Source of the DNA: Pseudeuparius sepicola
Lineage: Eukaryota; Arthropoda; Insecta; Coleoptera; Anthribidae
Assembly: GCA_963920635.1 (NCBI GenBank)
Contig: OY987306.1
Span: 12,418,001-12,482,000 of the forward strand
DNA length: 64,000 nucleotides
Direction: 5' to 3'
Positions 12,204 to 23,703 of the stretch are shown piece by piece. A model generated the notes under the pieces. It was given only the letters and a program-made list of their open reading frames with translations, was not told where the DNA came from and ran no database searches. A program made the position numbers and the translations under genes. Each line of letters starts with the position of its first letter. Positions within the stretch are counted from its first letter, which is position 1.

Positions 12204-12245
12204 CAGTGTCGCCCATCATAAAGTCCGCATCGTATAGGAAATTAG

Positions 12246-13555
12246 GTGCCGGTCTAGTATGCGGTCTACCGCAATAACTCTGGTCTAGTATGCGGTCTAC
12301 CGCTACTACTGCGGTCTACCGGATGAAATTACACATTATATTACGGGTAATTGATTGGGTAAGAATTGTAGGATAATATAGCTGATACAAAACAACCATA
12401 GGTAGCGAGGTAGCAACAAAATATTGATTTTCATTTATTTTCTGTTGTAAATACCTATTTTATTATGTGTGATATACAGTTCTAACATCATTTAAGAATG
12501 TAATAAATCAATCGTTTACATTTGTATGTATTTTCCTACCTATATAATCTAAATGTGATTGTAAATGAGTTAAAGGCACACCCCGCATTTTTTCAGGATT
12601 TTTACTTTGGCGTCTAACCACGATCTTTCAATCGCTTGTGTGTGAGCTCCTGTCACGGGATCGACGTAATTCTGATGAATGACAGATCCTTGTTGAATTT
12701 CTCTTTGTATCAGTGGAATCAATGTATTGGCATCTCTCCTTTCAACGACGAAATACTTAGCCTCTGCCTTGTTCCTTATGCCAAACACCCACGGTCCGTC
12801 TATGCGTCTTCCATGGTTTCTGTTGTTGTCAACACTTGCGTCGGAATCTTCGGAATTTGCAGCATGGTCTCCCTGAAGCAGTCTTCCTCTTCCATATTTT
12901 CGGCGTCCAGCAAAACGAGCTTCGTCTATTTGTATGGGATCATGCGGTGTACCGTTGAGTTGTCCACGAGATCTGTATGACACAACCTCTGTACAAACCT
13001 CACGACACATATTGAACCAATCAACTTCTGTGGAACGTGCCCGACCAGTTATTGTGATTGTTGAGTCTATGGGCATACCCAAAATGAATGAAAACATTAA
13101 CTCCAATATTTGACACAAGGATAACTTCGAGTTGGCTCTTCCATTGAGGTCGGTGTAATGGAAAAATCCATTCCCTTGCCCTACACTTCTTGTAGTTGGT
13201 CATTATTTTTGGAGGGAACGAAAAACTGGTCGAAATTCTCCTTTCCGGTCTCTTTTCCTTCTATTTTGCATTTGCGCACCACATCTATGGCATTCTTAAA
13301 TGTCAACTTCATTGTCCAGCAAATCGTGTTGTCTACGGCTGATTCCTCTGATAAAAATCACGTAGCAACATCTTCAACTTTTACTAGCAATGTAAACTGA
13401 ATATTGTTCTAGATTTTAGCTTCTTTTTATAACGAACTTACCTCCCTATATTTATTGCATATTAAATTGCATCAGGTAGCCGCAATAAATAGATAATTAA
13501 TTTGAAAAGAATAGGGGATTGAATTTCTAGGTAGACCGCATACTAAACCGGAGAT
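12246..13555 (-). mobile_element. decayed Merlin (IS1016/IS1595-related) DNA transposon
   Basis: The left end GGTGCCGGTCTAGTATGCGG at 12246 is mirrored by CCGCATACTAAACCGG near 13537-13552. The ends match those of the complete Merlin at 21483-23068 in design. Subterminal repeats follow: GGTCTAGTATGCGGTCTACC at 12251 and at 12282, and GCGGTCTACCGG at 12311. A further GTAGATCGCTC lies just right of the proposed right end (13563), so the right boundary is uncertain. No clean 8-bp target duplication was found, in contrast to the other copy. Confidence 0.75.
12570..13300 (-). pseudogene. Merlin transposase pseudogene (ISXO2-like DDE domain)
   Basis: From right to left on the minus strand: a zinc-ribbon-like N-terminus (CHRCGAQMQNRR, then RKGEFRPVFR, 13210-13300), a stop and frame change, then GNGFFHYTDLNGRANSKLSL running into the main frame (ILELMFSFILGMPID, VDWFNMCREVC, DPIQIDEARFAGRRKYGRG). 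Compared with the other Merlin copy, about 22 residues are deleted in frame between GSVIH and QNYVDP. The lost part includes the SDEWPAYRS block with the second catalytic Asp. The C-terminus after LDAKVKILKK is also lost. The enzyme is dead by frameshift, active-site deletion and truncation. Confidence 0.85.
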
Positions 13556-14721
13556 TAAATCAGGTAGATCGCTCAAAAGCAATCACTTAATTTTCTTTAT
13601 CTGCCAAATACGTTTTTTGTTTTTTTTTTCTGAGGTGTTATTTCTAAAAATTCAGAAAAACATATGGAAAAGTTGTTCGCCTTTCAATTTTCTACCTCTA
13701 CACTAGATTTCAGACCTATAACAAATATTTTTAATTTTTTATTCTCTATACTTACGCATTTTTATTATTAAATATCGTTTTAAACTAACTAGCCACTTAT
13801 TAAGATAGCCCTCGTCCCTAGTTTTCCTGTGATAGCAGCAGTAGTCACCATTGTAATAAATATGCAGGTAAAAATAGTTTTAAAAGTAATAACAATATGT
13901 TTCTATGCTATCTTTTGTTATGAATGTGGATATTCTTACTTCACAAAATATTGACATAAAGCAAATGTTTTTGTGAAAACTATGGAAACTACATAAAATT
14001 TGCATCAGATTTGACGAATTTTAAAGTGAGAGTTTTTCTTTGTCTTAAAAAAGTCGGCAGTAAACATAGTAAAATTGAATGGTTTTATGTAGATGTACTA
14101 AAATTCATTTGAATGAAATATGTTTGAAAAAAAAGTTGAAGTATTTTCTAGAGATATGAAATATGGTATATAAATTGAAAGAACAAATTTTCTATACATT
14201 TTTCGAAATTTTGAGAAATAATGCCATTTTTACTATTTTCAGCAGTTTTTTGTTTGATCTTTTTTTTTAAACAAAATAATTGGCTACATCAATTTTCTTA
14301 ATTTGAATAATAAAAAAAAAACACATTATGACGCGGATTTTATGTGTCACACTGTGTATTTACTGCATATTTAAAACTTTTTGAGATCACAATAATGTTT
14401 TCCTTGGAATAACCAAAAAATAAGCCTCCCGCAAACTAAATATAATTTGCGGGCATCTCTATGCTTCAGATTTATTATTTTGCTAAAATACACCTACGAG
14501 AAAAGATTGCACGTTGCCAGATTTTTGAAAGGTCAAATACCTACCAAACAAAAGTGGATTTCCCGGAAAAAGCTTTCATATCACTTTTTATTATTCCTTC
14601 ATCTTTCATTCAACGCTTTTTGCCCAGGTATATAATTTCGTCAATGCCTTTTATAAAATAAAGGGTACCTATACAAAATTTCTGGTGGAATGGGAAGGCG
14701 AAGTCTGCAGGAAACAAAGTA

Positions 14722-14806
14722 CAGTCGCGGACAGTTGGTATCGAACGACCTGAAGAGGTTTCTCGTGGCTATCGTTACAGGGCGCGCGGAGACGGCAACA
14801 GCGCGC
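14722..14806 (+). repeat. left 85-bp inverted repeat (CAGTCGCGGACA end)
   Basis: Begins CAGTCGCGGACAGTTGG right after TA and runs through CGTTACAGGGCGCGCGGAG. A near-identical inverted copy ends at 20042. The high identity contrasts with the decayed sequence around it. Confidence 0.85.
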
Positions 14807-14983
14807 GCCTTCGGCATCGGATGGTTCGAACGGGTGTCTTGTTCCGAGAATTCTTTGCAAGCGATTAAGGAATCAGTATTAAACTATTTATTAAAACAGT
14901 TCACAAGTATACAGTATGATTTTTTAAACTACCACCGCGATTTCCTCGCTTATTTTGCGCCCTACAAAAAAAACATGAGAAAC

Positions 14984-15770
14984 AAAAAGGTGACAATTTT
15001 GGACAGCTAAGTGGCCCTGAAAAAGTAATCAACATCCATGGTCAACTTGTCGCGCAATATAAAAAAACCTCCAATTGAGCAAAATTATTAAATAGCCGTA
15101 ACATACCTATTTATTTTAAGATACCGAAGAAAACTTTTATATTGAAAATTGATGGCACTGAGAAGCTTTATGCAACTGGGTGCTCAGATAGTTTCTGAAA
15201 ATTACACAGGCTCTTCGGCTCTGTTGAGGCCATTGTTTTAGTTATTAAAGGCCATTGTTTTAGTTTATTAAAGTAGTTATTTGGCTCCCTACTGAAAAAT
15301 CTTAAGAAACAAAAACGTGTAAATTTTAGATAGTTGGTTAATGTTAAAAAAAGAAGTCGGTATCCATGGCCAACTTTTCGCGCAATACCAAAAAAAACTT
15401 AAATCAACAAGAATCTGAAAACAATCAATTTATTTTGAAAGTCGAGGGAATATTTTAATTGGAGATTAGCGGCAATTAGATCACGCAAGAACATTGACAA
15501 AAGAAAATTTTCATACAATTTGTACTAGTTTTCCCGCTAATTTGTTTAAAGTGTGAAGTCGAAATAGCAATTAAAAACATCAACAGTTATTCAAATTAAA
15601 GACAAATTTTCTCATATTAAAGATCTTGTTTGATCAAAAAAAAATTAAATAAATTGATAGTTTTGTTTTCACATTTTTGTCGACTTGAGTTTTTTTTTGT
15701 ATTGCGTGAAAAGTTGGTTATGGATGCCGATTTATTTTTTAACATCACCTAGCCGTCTAAAATTGCCATA
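14984..15770. repeat. three related blocks, two direct and one inverted
   Basis: The block with ATCCATGGTCAACTTGTCGC (15035) recurs as ATCCATGGCCAACTTTTCGC at 15363 and in inverted form near 15700-15735 (GCGTGAAAAGTTGGTTATGGAT). Flanking bases extend the similarity to about 90 bp. No gene was recognised. Confidence 0.6.
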
Positions 15771-16054
15771 TTTATTATGCTTATATAAGCTTACTTACAT
15801 AAAAAAAATATATTTAATGCAGTGATAGGGCCAAAGCGAAAAATGTTTTTCAAATAAATCAAAGTGTGCCAATTGTTTCTAAAATTGGTAGTATGGAGTA
15901 TCCTTTACTTTTGAACAACTTTTCCTAGCAACTTATTTCCACATAAGAAATGTTAGCAAAGTTTTTATCAAGAGTAACTTTTTGCGGTAAAATTAAAGAT
16001 AAGAAAGTGTTCCTATTCAACACCTCTTCTGTGGACATACTGTATATACATAGT

Positions 16055-16250
16055 GTATTTGGAAATGAAAGGAAGGTTTATGGCTTATTATAAATATAAA
16101 TGCAAATTCTTTATCAGAGGCTCGAGAGTCCGTCATAAAATACTACATAACTCATCAGATTTTTAGCAAAAGAGCACGCCACTGAAATGGTCGAATTTTC
16201 CTTCTCAATCAATATTTATGGCCTCCTTTCATTTCCAAATACACTAAGTA
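16055..16250. repeat. inverted repeat, small MITE-like
   Basis: TAGTGTATTTGGAAATGAAA near 16052 is mirrored by TTTCATTTCCAAATACACTA near 16228. The spacing of about 150 bp suggests a small fold-back element. Confidence 0.6.
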
Positions 16251-16661
16251 TAGTTGTCAGCGGTTTTAGACATTAAGTTAATAAATATTTTGCGTTGCAA
16301 CAAAAATGTATTTTTATGTTATAATAAAAAAATATGTAGTAACACTAAAAATATATTTAGCTAATAACCCTAGAATTAAAAAAGTTAATTAAAAGGATTT
16401 TCATAAATTATTCTTTTCTTTGCAAAATAAGTATTTGTTCCAACATTTAGTTGTTAGGTCTCGTAGTCCTAAACATAAATGATTATAAAATAAAAGGGGT
16501 GTCCCTTTTATTTATTTTTTCTTATTTTTGAAGAAATTGGTCAGAAGTTTTAATAAATTGGTTTTCGTGGTGCTGCAATGCTCCATTGTTTCTCATAAAA
16601 TGCCCTTCAACAGATAAATGAGATTAGGGGGTCACAGACATAAAATTACCCTTGTAACTTA

Positions 16662-17207
16662 ATAGAGAGTTATTGCAGAAACTGTTTTTGGCATTAAGCA
16701 GTATTTAAGACGACCTTATTTGAATACTCTCATACGTTATTTATGATTCTGACAATAGTTATTGCAAGTCGTAATTTATGTATCCAAATTAAGGGCTTGT
16801 TTACGTTTACGTTATTGTTTTGTATTTCTACACTTTCACTAGAATATTATGTGCTTTTATAATTTTGCTCCGGAAAAAACTGGGAAAACAGCCAAATAAC
16901 CACGGAACACCAAGGTGAAAGACTAATGAAAACAAACAAGGTGCAAACGCAAACAAGCAACGAACATTTTAGGTTAAGTCCTACTTTCACAGAACACTAG
17001 CGTTTTCTGACAAATCAGAATTTATTTTAAGAATTGTGACAAATAAGGTAAAAATAACGTATATTATGGTATACACAATAAACAAAAATAAAGGAAAATA
17101 ACCTTATTATGGACGACCTTATGTCAAACTACGACTGCGCATGCTCAAATGTCAAAATAACGTCAAAAAAGAGCGCGACGTTATTTATTTCTGCAATAAC
17201 TCTCTAT
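16662..17207. mobile_element. 546-bp MITE with TA target duplication
   Basis: The termini are perfect inverted repeats of about 20 bp: ATAGAGAGTTATTGCAGAAA at 16662, and its complement ending at 17207, interrupted only by its own boundary. TA flanks both sides (16660-16661 and 17208-17209). There is no transposase; a 70-codon open frame crosses the right end and is not considered a gene. The TA duplication points to mobilisation by a Tc1/mariner-superfamily enzyme. Confidence 0.88.
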
Positions 17208-17498
17208 TATTTAAATTGCATACCTTTATCAATAACATCAGAAGACACACAGCAGGGACACGTGTCAAGCTTTACACACCTCCCTGGACCTCAATGTGAT
17301 TACCTGGATAAAATAAAATAATTTCAGGTGATTGAGGACTTCCACAAGCTGGATATAATGATTACGAAGTTTTATTAGAACCACCGACACAGGAAGAATC
17401 CGAAAAAACTATAAACCCATTAAAATCTTTATGACTATAACATAATTAAATAAAGGCAAGAAATCAAATGCATTTTCCATTATTATATTATATGTATA

Positions 17499-18512
17499 TT
17501 AATATTTAGTATACCCACCTTGGGATAGGATGACTTTCTGAACTCTCCTGCTCATCGAATCTATGAGTTGGCAGCAGAGATCATGGGTTACGACTTCATC
17601 CCACGTTTGTTGAATCTTCTGCCAAAGTGCCTCCCTATTTTCGGGTACGAAGTTCTCCATTGTCCGCGCCATTCTGCCCCACACATTCTCGATGGGATTC
17701 AAGTCAGGACTCTTCGCCGGCCATTGCAACTTTTCTACGTTGTTTTCGGTGAACCATTCGCGAACTATTCTTGCTGTATGCACAGGAGCGTTATCATGCT
17801 GGAAAACGAAGCCATCGGGATACATTTCCGTTGCAGTTGGTAACAATCCGCCTTCGAGTATCTCGCAATAGCGAGCTGCTGTGAAGCGGTCGTCGATTCT
17901 CCAACAAATGCCAGGTCCACGGTAGCTTATCCAGGCCCATATGTTGACGGAAAAATGCCCACTCCTTTTCCTGGGTGACACAAATCTTTCGTCATATCTT
18001 GAACTCACCGAAGGTCTATATACTCGCACTTTGCCATTGTAATGGCTTTGAAAGATCTTTTCGTCGCTAAATATTACCTTCTCCCAATAATGTGGCGGTA
18101 AACGCTGAAACTCTCGGCATATCTGCAACCTGACTTCCTTATTAGCCTCGGTCAGCTGAATTTTGTTGCTGGCCGTGCGAGATTTCAGATTGGCTGCATC
18201 TAATCTCCTTCGGGCAGTTCTAACACTTGCTGGAAATTGTGTTGCAGATACTGCTTCAACGGCGGATTTAAACGGATTTGCAAGGCAAAAATTAGCTAGT
18301 TGCTCATCTTGTTGGTCAGACGTAATTTTCACATTTCCTCCTCTATGTATGTTTTCCACGCTTCCGGTTTCGTCATATTTCTTCTTTATATTGAAAATGG
18401 TGCTTTTAGATACACCAAATTCTTCGGCCAGTCGGGAAATAGCCCAACCATTTTCTAGTTTGGCGATGATACGGTGCTTGACGGATTCACTCAAACGAGG
18501 CATAACGAACAC
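17499..18512 (-). CDS. Tc1-type DD34E transposase, uninterrupted
   Basis: This 337-residue open frame would catalyse cut-and-paste transposition of its element at TA dinucleotides. An N-terminal paired-like helix-turn-helix is visible (LSESVKHRIIAKLENGW, then EEFGVSKSTIFNIKKKY, residues about 7-50), followed by a second DNA-binding half (about 60-120). The catalytic core reads VIFSDEKIF (first Asp, about residue 149), FQHDNAPVHTAR (second Asp, about 240) and SPDLNPIENVWG (Glu). Counting from the second Asp to the Glu gives 34 intervening residues, i.e. DD34E. The length is typical of Tc1 transposases (about 340). There is no frameshift or premature stop, unusual in this window. Immediate terminal repeats were not found; the nearest candidate ends are at 14722 and 20042. 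AATAAA on the minus strand near 17370 could serve polyadenylation. Confidence 0.93.
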   Translation of the reverse strand: MFVMPRLSESVKHRIIAKLENGWAISRLAEEFGVSKSTIFNIKKKYDETGSVENIHRGGNVKITSDQQDEQLANFCLANPFKSAVEAVSATQFPASVRTARRRLDAANLKSRTASNKIQLTEANKEVRLQICREFQRLPPHYWEKVIFSDEKIFQSHYNGKVRVYRPSVSSRYDERFVSPRKRSGHFSVNIWAWISYRGPGICWRIDDRFTAARYCEILEGGLLPTATEMYPDGFVFQHDNAPVHTARIVREWFTENNVEKLQWPAKSPDLNPIENVWGRMARTMENFVPENREALWQKIQQTWDEVVTHDLCCQLIDSMSRRVQKVILSQGGYTKY

Positions 18513-18768
18513 TGTTAGTTACTCTCTCGAATTAGGATACTGACTAAATAATTTTAGCCCACCCACCTTAGTATTTATACAAAGGGCTAGGAGCAGGTAT
18601 AATCGATATTTTCAAAATCTACATCCAATTCAATATTACAATTATTAAGTTAATCCCCTAAATTTAGTTATATTAAGTGCAGTATAAATATCTATGCTAA
18701 AATATTTCAACTCAGGTAATCCGATAATCCATTAATTTTGTGCCATACATTTTCTAATTAATATTAAG

Positions 18769-19570
18769 AGCCCCCATATCTACTTTTAAACATATTATAC
18801 AAATCCTTGAAATCTTTAATTTTTGAGATAATCGCTTGATCTGTTTTTTGTCCGAAAGGACTTCAAAAGCCGCTTATTTTAGCAATCCTGCCATTTTCAA
18901 ATTGCAAATCCAGGGCCGGCTACGATTTTTTTATTCCCCCGATTTTCACAAAAACCATTTAGCCATTTTTTTATTTAAAATCTGACACCACAGCGTCAAT
19001 CAGGACAGTCGAAAACCCTTTATATACCAAATTTGAACAAAAAATATAGAGAGAGTTCTATTCTACAGGATGTCAAAATTGAGCAAAATAGGAAATTTAA
19101 AGAAACCTCTTCAGGCATCTCTGGCGAGTCAAGTCATAAAAATTCAGCATTTTCAGATGGGGCAGAGAAAAATACCCTGTATTGAATCTTTGCACACCAA
19201 CACTTTGAGTGGTTCTGTTGACAATTAAACTATTTTGACGGGATTCCATGGCACACTTGACTCGCCAAATGCCTGTAAATTTCCTATTTTGCTGAACCTT
19301 GACATCCTGTAGAATAGATCTCTCTCTAAATTCTTTGTTCAAATTTGGTATATAAAGGGGTTTTAGGGGGATCCTGATTAACGCTGTATTGGTAGATTTT
19401 AAATAAAAAAACACTCAAAAATCGTAGCCGGACCTGAATTTGCCTTTTGAAAATGATAGGAAGGCTAAAAGAAGCGATTTTTGAAGGCCTTTCACACAAA
19501 GAATGTTCAGGGATTATCTCCAAAAATAAAGATTTTATTAATTTGCATATGTTTAAAAGTAGACACCCTG
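18769..19570. repeat. fold-back repeat, about 800 bp
   Basis: The arms mirror each other from about 18769 (CATATCTACTTTTAAACATA) and about 19570 (TATGTTTAAAAGTAGACACCCTG) inward. They contain GGCCGGCTACGATTTTT on the left with its complement on the right, and AACCCTTTATATACCAAATTTG mirrored at about 19335. A partial relative occurs at about 28140-28240. The open frames inside are arm sequence and are not called as genes. Confidence 0.75.
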
Positions 19571-19957
19571 TATATTAAATTATTGTTTTTGAGAAATTCT
19601 TCGGAATTCTATTGTGGCTCAAATTGACTATGGATTTACCTAATTTCATATTCCTAATTAATACAGGGTGCTGGCAGCAAAGGAAGGAAACTCGAGAAAA
19701 AGCAACTTTTATTGTGGTGTTGATTCTAATGTCAGCCTTGATATTTATTATTTTTTTATTTCATTATCATAAATACTAGACGGTATAGTAACATGATAAA
19801 ATAGTACGAAATATTAAATACCAACACTGGGGTTGGAATTATTACCAGCACAAAGTTGCATTTTCCTCGAATTTTGTTCCTTTGCTGTGAGAGGCTGGAG
19901 GCTGTAATTTGCATTTTATGGTTCTATTTTTAGCAGACCGGCCGGCTGCAGACTCCA

Positions 19958-20042
19958 GCGCGATGTTGCCGTCTCCGCGCGCCCTGTAACGATAGCCACG
20001 AGAAACCTCTTCAGGTCGTTCGATACCAACTGTCCGCGACTG
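19958..20042 (-). repeat. right 85-bp inverted repeat (CAGTCGCGGACA end)
   Basis: Complement of 14722-14806, ending CCGCGACTG at 20042 and followed by TA. The match covers the outer 75-85 bp with one or two differences, then the sequences diverge. Confidence 0.85.
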
Positions 20043-20044
20043 TA

Positions 20045-21474
20045 CATACAATGCCGGACTGGGGCCGAAGGGGCCTACCGGTCGAATTATTCATGAATGA
20101 ACCTTTCGTTTTTTCCTATTTCACCATCTGTGCGTAGTGCGTAGGACCTACTGATCAATACAAGACTGTTTTCAAAGTTAAACATATTTTTTGTTTTGTG
20201 TAAAAAAATAAGTTTCAAATCATTCCAAAAAGTGTGTGTAGAATGGGTATTCGATTAGGTATAATTATTGTTTCTAAGAACGAACAGCGACTGCATAAAC
20301 AGTATCACATAAATAATTGATTATTAAAGCAATTATTGGCTTTTTAACAAATCTCGTCCCATATTTATTTTTCCTTCTAAAACCAAATAATCAGTAATCC
20401 AAACAGGGCAACTATAAATGCTCTGTTTGAGATTAGATATTTCTGGGATATCCATTTATTGAAATAATGCAATATTTTATGATCTAATGAAATTCTCTAA
20501 AGATCAAGGATTATGACCTGCTTTAACAGTCATCGCCTATTTTAAATAAAAATATTGATTTACCAGTACCCTCATCCATAAATTATTAGAAATGATCCAA
20601 GAATAATTAAATTCTCAAGTACTTGACATCTGAGTTACTTAACAGAAAATAATTAAAATCCCTACCTACTTTAGTTTCTTTCATATTGGTAAATTATTGA
20701 GCATTGAAAGGATATCGATTATTTTCAGATCCCCTAAACTATTGGGAGAATGGGCCTTTTTACTTAAAAATTAAAATATTTTTTTTACTATTGTCTAAAA
20801 CCAATTCCTACTAAGACATATTATTAGACAAATCATATTAGGCATATTTTTATAAAAATTCTGACTACGCCGCTGGATTGGGTATCCCCTAAAACTAGTT
20901 TGTACCAAAATTTTGTTAAAAAATATTGTATTATCAAGCATCTATTTTACCTGCCTACTCCCTTAAGAGTGCACAACTCGACGTTGGCTCTAGAAATCTG
21001 TCATATAGCTATGCGTGGAACAGTAGGTATTGGGGGCGGGGTTCCATACGAGGCTTCTCTGCCCAGACAGGCCGAACGTCGTCGTTACGATAATTTTTAT
21101 CACTGACGATAGATTATTACAGTGCAAACCATCCGGCGTGTCGTGTGTGGATTCTAGGCATTTTGCGTTGTCGTGTAATAAGAAATAAGAGTAGGTACAT
21201 ACATAATAGTGGTTGTAATAGATACCAGTAAAGAAAAGAGGACAACAACCGTAAGAGCAAAAATGTGGACTATTTTTGAGTATCCCAAAAAAACTCAAGT
21301 TAAATATCAGGGTAAATGTATGTGTAAGAACTACAATAACTTATTCACGAAAACAAAACAAAACACAGGGTTTTCATTATATTTCCATAGTTATTTGTAA
21401 TTTTGGGGTTTTCCTTGTTAATTTCGTTGTTTTTCGGGACACAAAAGAAAGCTTATTTATTATCAAAATTAAAA
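20045..21474. other. no recognised gene
   Basis: AT-rich. 20850-20930 resembles 7680-7760 (ATTCTGACTACGCC, then TTTGTTAAAAAATA or similar), so part of this is another dispersed repeat. Nothing else can be supported. Confidence 0.45.
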
Positions 21475-21482
21475 ACCCTTGG

Positions 21483-23068
21483 GGTGCTGGTCCGGTATGC
21501 GCTCTACAGTATGACGAACTGGTCTGGCTTGCGATCTACAGTAATTATGTGATCTACAGTATAAGTTTAATTTTTTTATTGATTGTTTAGATTAATATTA
21601 ATAAGAAATAATAGACATTGGTATTACTTAATTTTTTTTATTAACATGAAAAATAATGATATACTATATAATTAATCACAAATAGACTCTTCTAATGTCT
21701 TCCAAAAATGATAGGAATCTACATGGAGCGTCTTTCCTTAAATTTCTCCATGCCACAAAATCCAAGTGGCTCTGTAGCATATGGTGAGGTACACTTCTTT
21801 TCTTCTTCATTAATGCCACTTTAGCATCCAACCATTTTCGTTCTATTCTTTGGGTGCGCGCTCCGGAGTCAGGATCAACATAGTTGTGTTGGTGATTAAC
21901 TGAATTGTGCACATATCCAAGCCGTGATAAAGACCGGTAAGCGGGCCATTCATCGGAATGGATATACGATCCTGCTTCAACTTCACGCTGAATGATGGGA
22001 ATCAACGTGGCAGCATCCCTCCTTGCAACGACGAAAAAACGGACATGCGTTTTTGTTGCCAACCCAAACACCCATCCACCATCTACTTGACTGCCGTGGT
22101 TCCGATTATTCTCGACTTCGGCATCAGAATCTTCGGATTCGGCTGGCTGATTCTCCTGCAAAAGTCGTTCCCTGTTGTATTTTCTCCGGCCTGAAAATTT
22201 GGATTCATCGATTTGGACGGGATCATCCGCGGTTCCTCTCAGTTGTCCTTGTACGTCAACTGACACCATCTTGCTGCACACCTCCCGGCACATGTTGAAC
22301 CAATCAACGATTGCATCTCGACTTCTTCCTGTATGCTGCATTGCATCTTCTATGGACGTATCGAAAAAATAAAGTACCAAACCAATTCCAAAATCGAGCA
22401 CAAGCTGAGTTTGAAGTTTAATCTGTCATTGATATCGGTATAGTGGAAGAAACGATTTCCAGTCCGTAAGGACCTCACAGTCTGGCATCCTCTTCTGGGG
22501 CAACGAAGAACAGGATAAAACTCCCCTTTCCTGTTTTTCCGCCGCTTCTCTAGCATCTCGGATCCACATCGTGTGCACGGATCGGCATCATCAATTTGCA
22601 GCAGGTGATGTTCTTGTAGATATGCCGTAGCTGCGGCCTCGGACGGAATGACCGTGTTGTAAAACTCCTTGGTCAACATGATGTTAGCGCAGCAGATACA
22701 AATTGCAGAATAAGATGTCAATGAAAATTTACCCCTATTTATACTCCTATATTAAATAAAGATCAAATAGCAGGTGCCTATCCAAATATTTATCGTGAAT
22801 AATAATGACAATACGGTTATAATAAAATCATAAAGGTTAATACGCATAAAGGGTTCTTATTGACCTGTTTGGGGTGCAAAGAACAAATATGCAAATTATA
22901 ATTATGAAATTATTATTATATTTCTATTAGCATACTTGTTGGCGACAGTTCTTTTCTCCCCAAACAGGTGAATAAAACGGTATAATTTTAACGTAGATCG
23001 CATAACAGAATAGAGTACTTGAAGGTGTAGATCATATTTTCACGTAGAGCGCATACCAGACCAGCACC
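21483..23068 (-). mobile_element. complete Merlin transposon with 8-bp target duplication
   Basis: The ends are inverted repeats of about 25 bp: GGTGCTGGTCCGGTATGCGC at 21483, and a complement ending ACCAGCACC at 23068. ACCCTTGG flanks the element exactly on both sides (21475-21482 and 23069-23076), the 8-bp duplication expected for Merlin. Each end has three related subterminal motifs: GCGCTCTACAG, GCGATCTACAG and GTGATCTACAG on the left (21499-21561), and GTAGATCGC, GTGTAGATCAT and GTAGAGCGC on the right (22992-23052). These are plausible transposase-binding sites. The transposase lies on the minus strand with one frameshift. At 1586 bp the element is whole but probably inactive. Confidence 0.93.
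21676..22721 (-). pseudogene. Merlin transposase with a single frameshift
   Basis: Read on the minus strand from 22721: a start, then a zinc-binding ribbon (CTRCGSEMLEKRR, then RCPRRGC, residues about 45-80), FFHYTDINDRLNFKLSL and LELVWYF. At the A6 run at 22364-22369 (T6 on the coding strand) the frame shifts. The second frame continues FDTSIEDAMQHTGRSRD, VDWFNMCREVC, DPVQIDESKFSGRRKYN (first catalytic Asp), HSDEWPAYRSLSRLGYVHN (second) and RIERKWLDAK (third, Glu), ending at 21676. This is the DDE_Tnp_IS1595/ISXO2-like fold of Merlin. Everything needed is present except a one-base difference in the homopolymer, so an assembly error or a very recent mutation must be considered. The total would be about 350 residues, normal for Merlin. 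Confidence 0.9.
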
Positions 23069-23518
23069 ACCCTTGGGCTATTATTAAGTAATAAGTTTTA
23101 AATAAATAAATATCAATATAGCAGCCAAATATGTATATGATTATAGGTAGCTAGAGTAGAGTAAAAAATAAAATAAATCAACAAAAATTTAATTAGGAAT
23201 CGTTTATCTATTACCTTATACAGTGACCGGCAGAAAGTTGGGCACAAATGGAAAACTTTTTTATTATTAATTTCTCAGAAAATTTTATTCTTGATAAAAG
23301 TTGGTGCATCATTTCAAACTAAAAACGCACATATCAAAATTTAAATATCTCTTTTTGAATACGAGGTAGATTCAAAAATGTAAAAGAGTAAAGTACCCTT
23401 ATTTTTTAAAATACGGTAAAAAGTTACTTACAAAAGTTGTTTGGATTCAAAGGTGGATGTCAGATTTAAGGTCACAGCCACCTAGTCAAAAAAAAAAAGA
23501 AATTAAACTTTTTTAGAA

Positions 23519-23703
<185 letters not shown>

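Larger units (their letters stand above)
12204..14354. repeat. possible host repeat of the first Merlin (short imperfect inverted termini)
   Basis: CAGTGTCGCCCATCATAAAG followed by TCCGCATCGTA at 12204 is mirrored imperfectly by the complement of the sequence ending GTGTCACACTG at 14354. The Merlin copy would then sit just inside the left end. Flanking TA is clear only on the left side. This is a tentative grouping. Confidence 0.35.
14722..20042. mobile_element. candidate 5.3-kb composite span with Tc1-type ends
   Basis: Two near-identical 85-bp inverted repeats (14722-14806 and about 19958-20042) beginning CAGTCGCGGACA are each followed outward by TA. Between them lie an open Tc1-type transposase (17499-18512), a 546-bp MITE and a fold-back at 18769-19570. 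If this is one transposon, it has been expanded by nested insertions; typical Tc1-like elements are 1.2-2 kb. The alternative is two independent short elements of one family that happen to be inverted. The repeats and the TA flanks are seen directly; the linkage to the transposase is inference. Confidence 0.4.
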
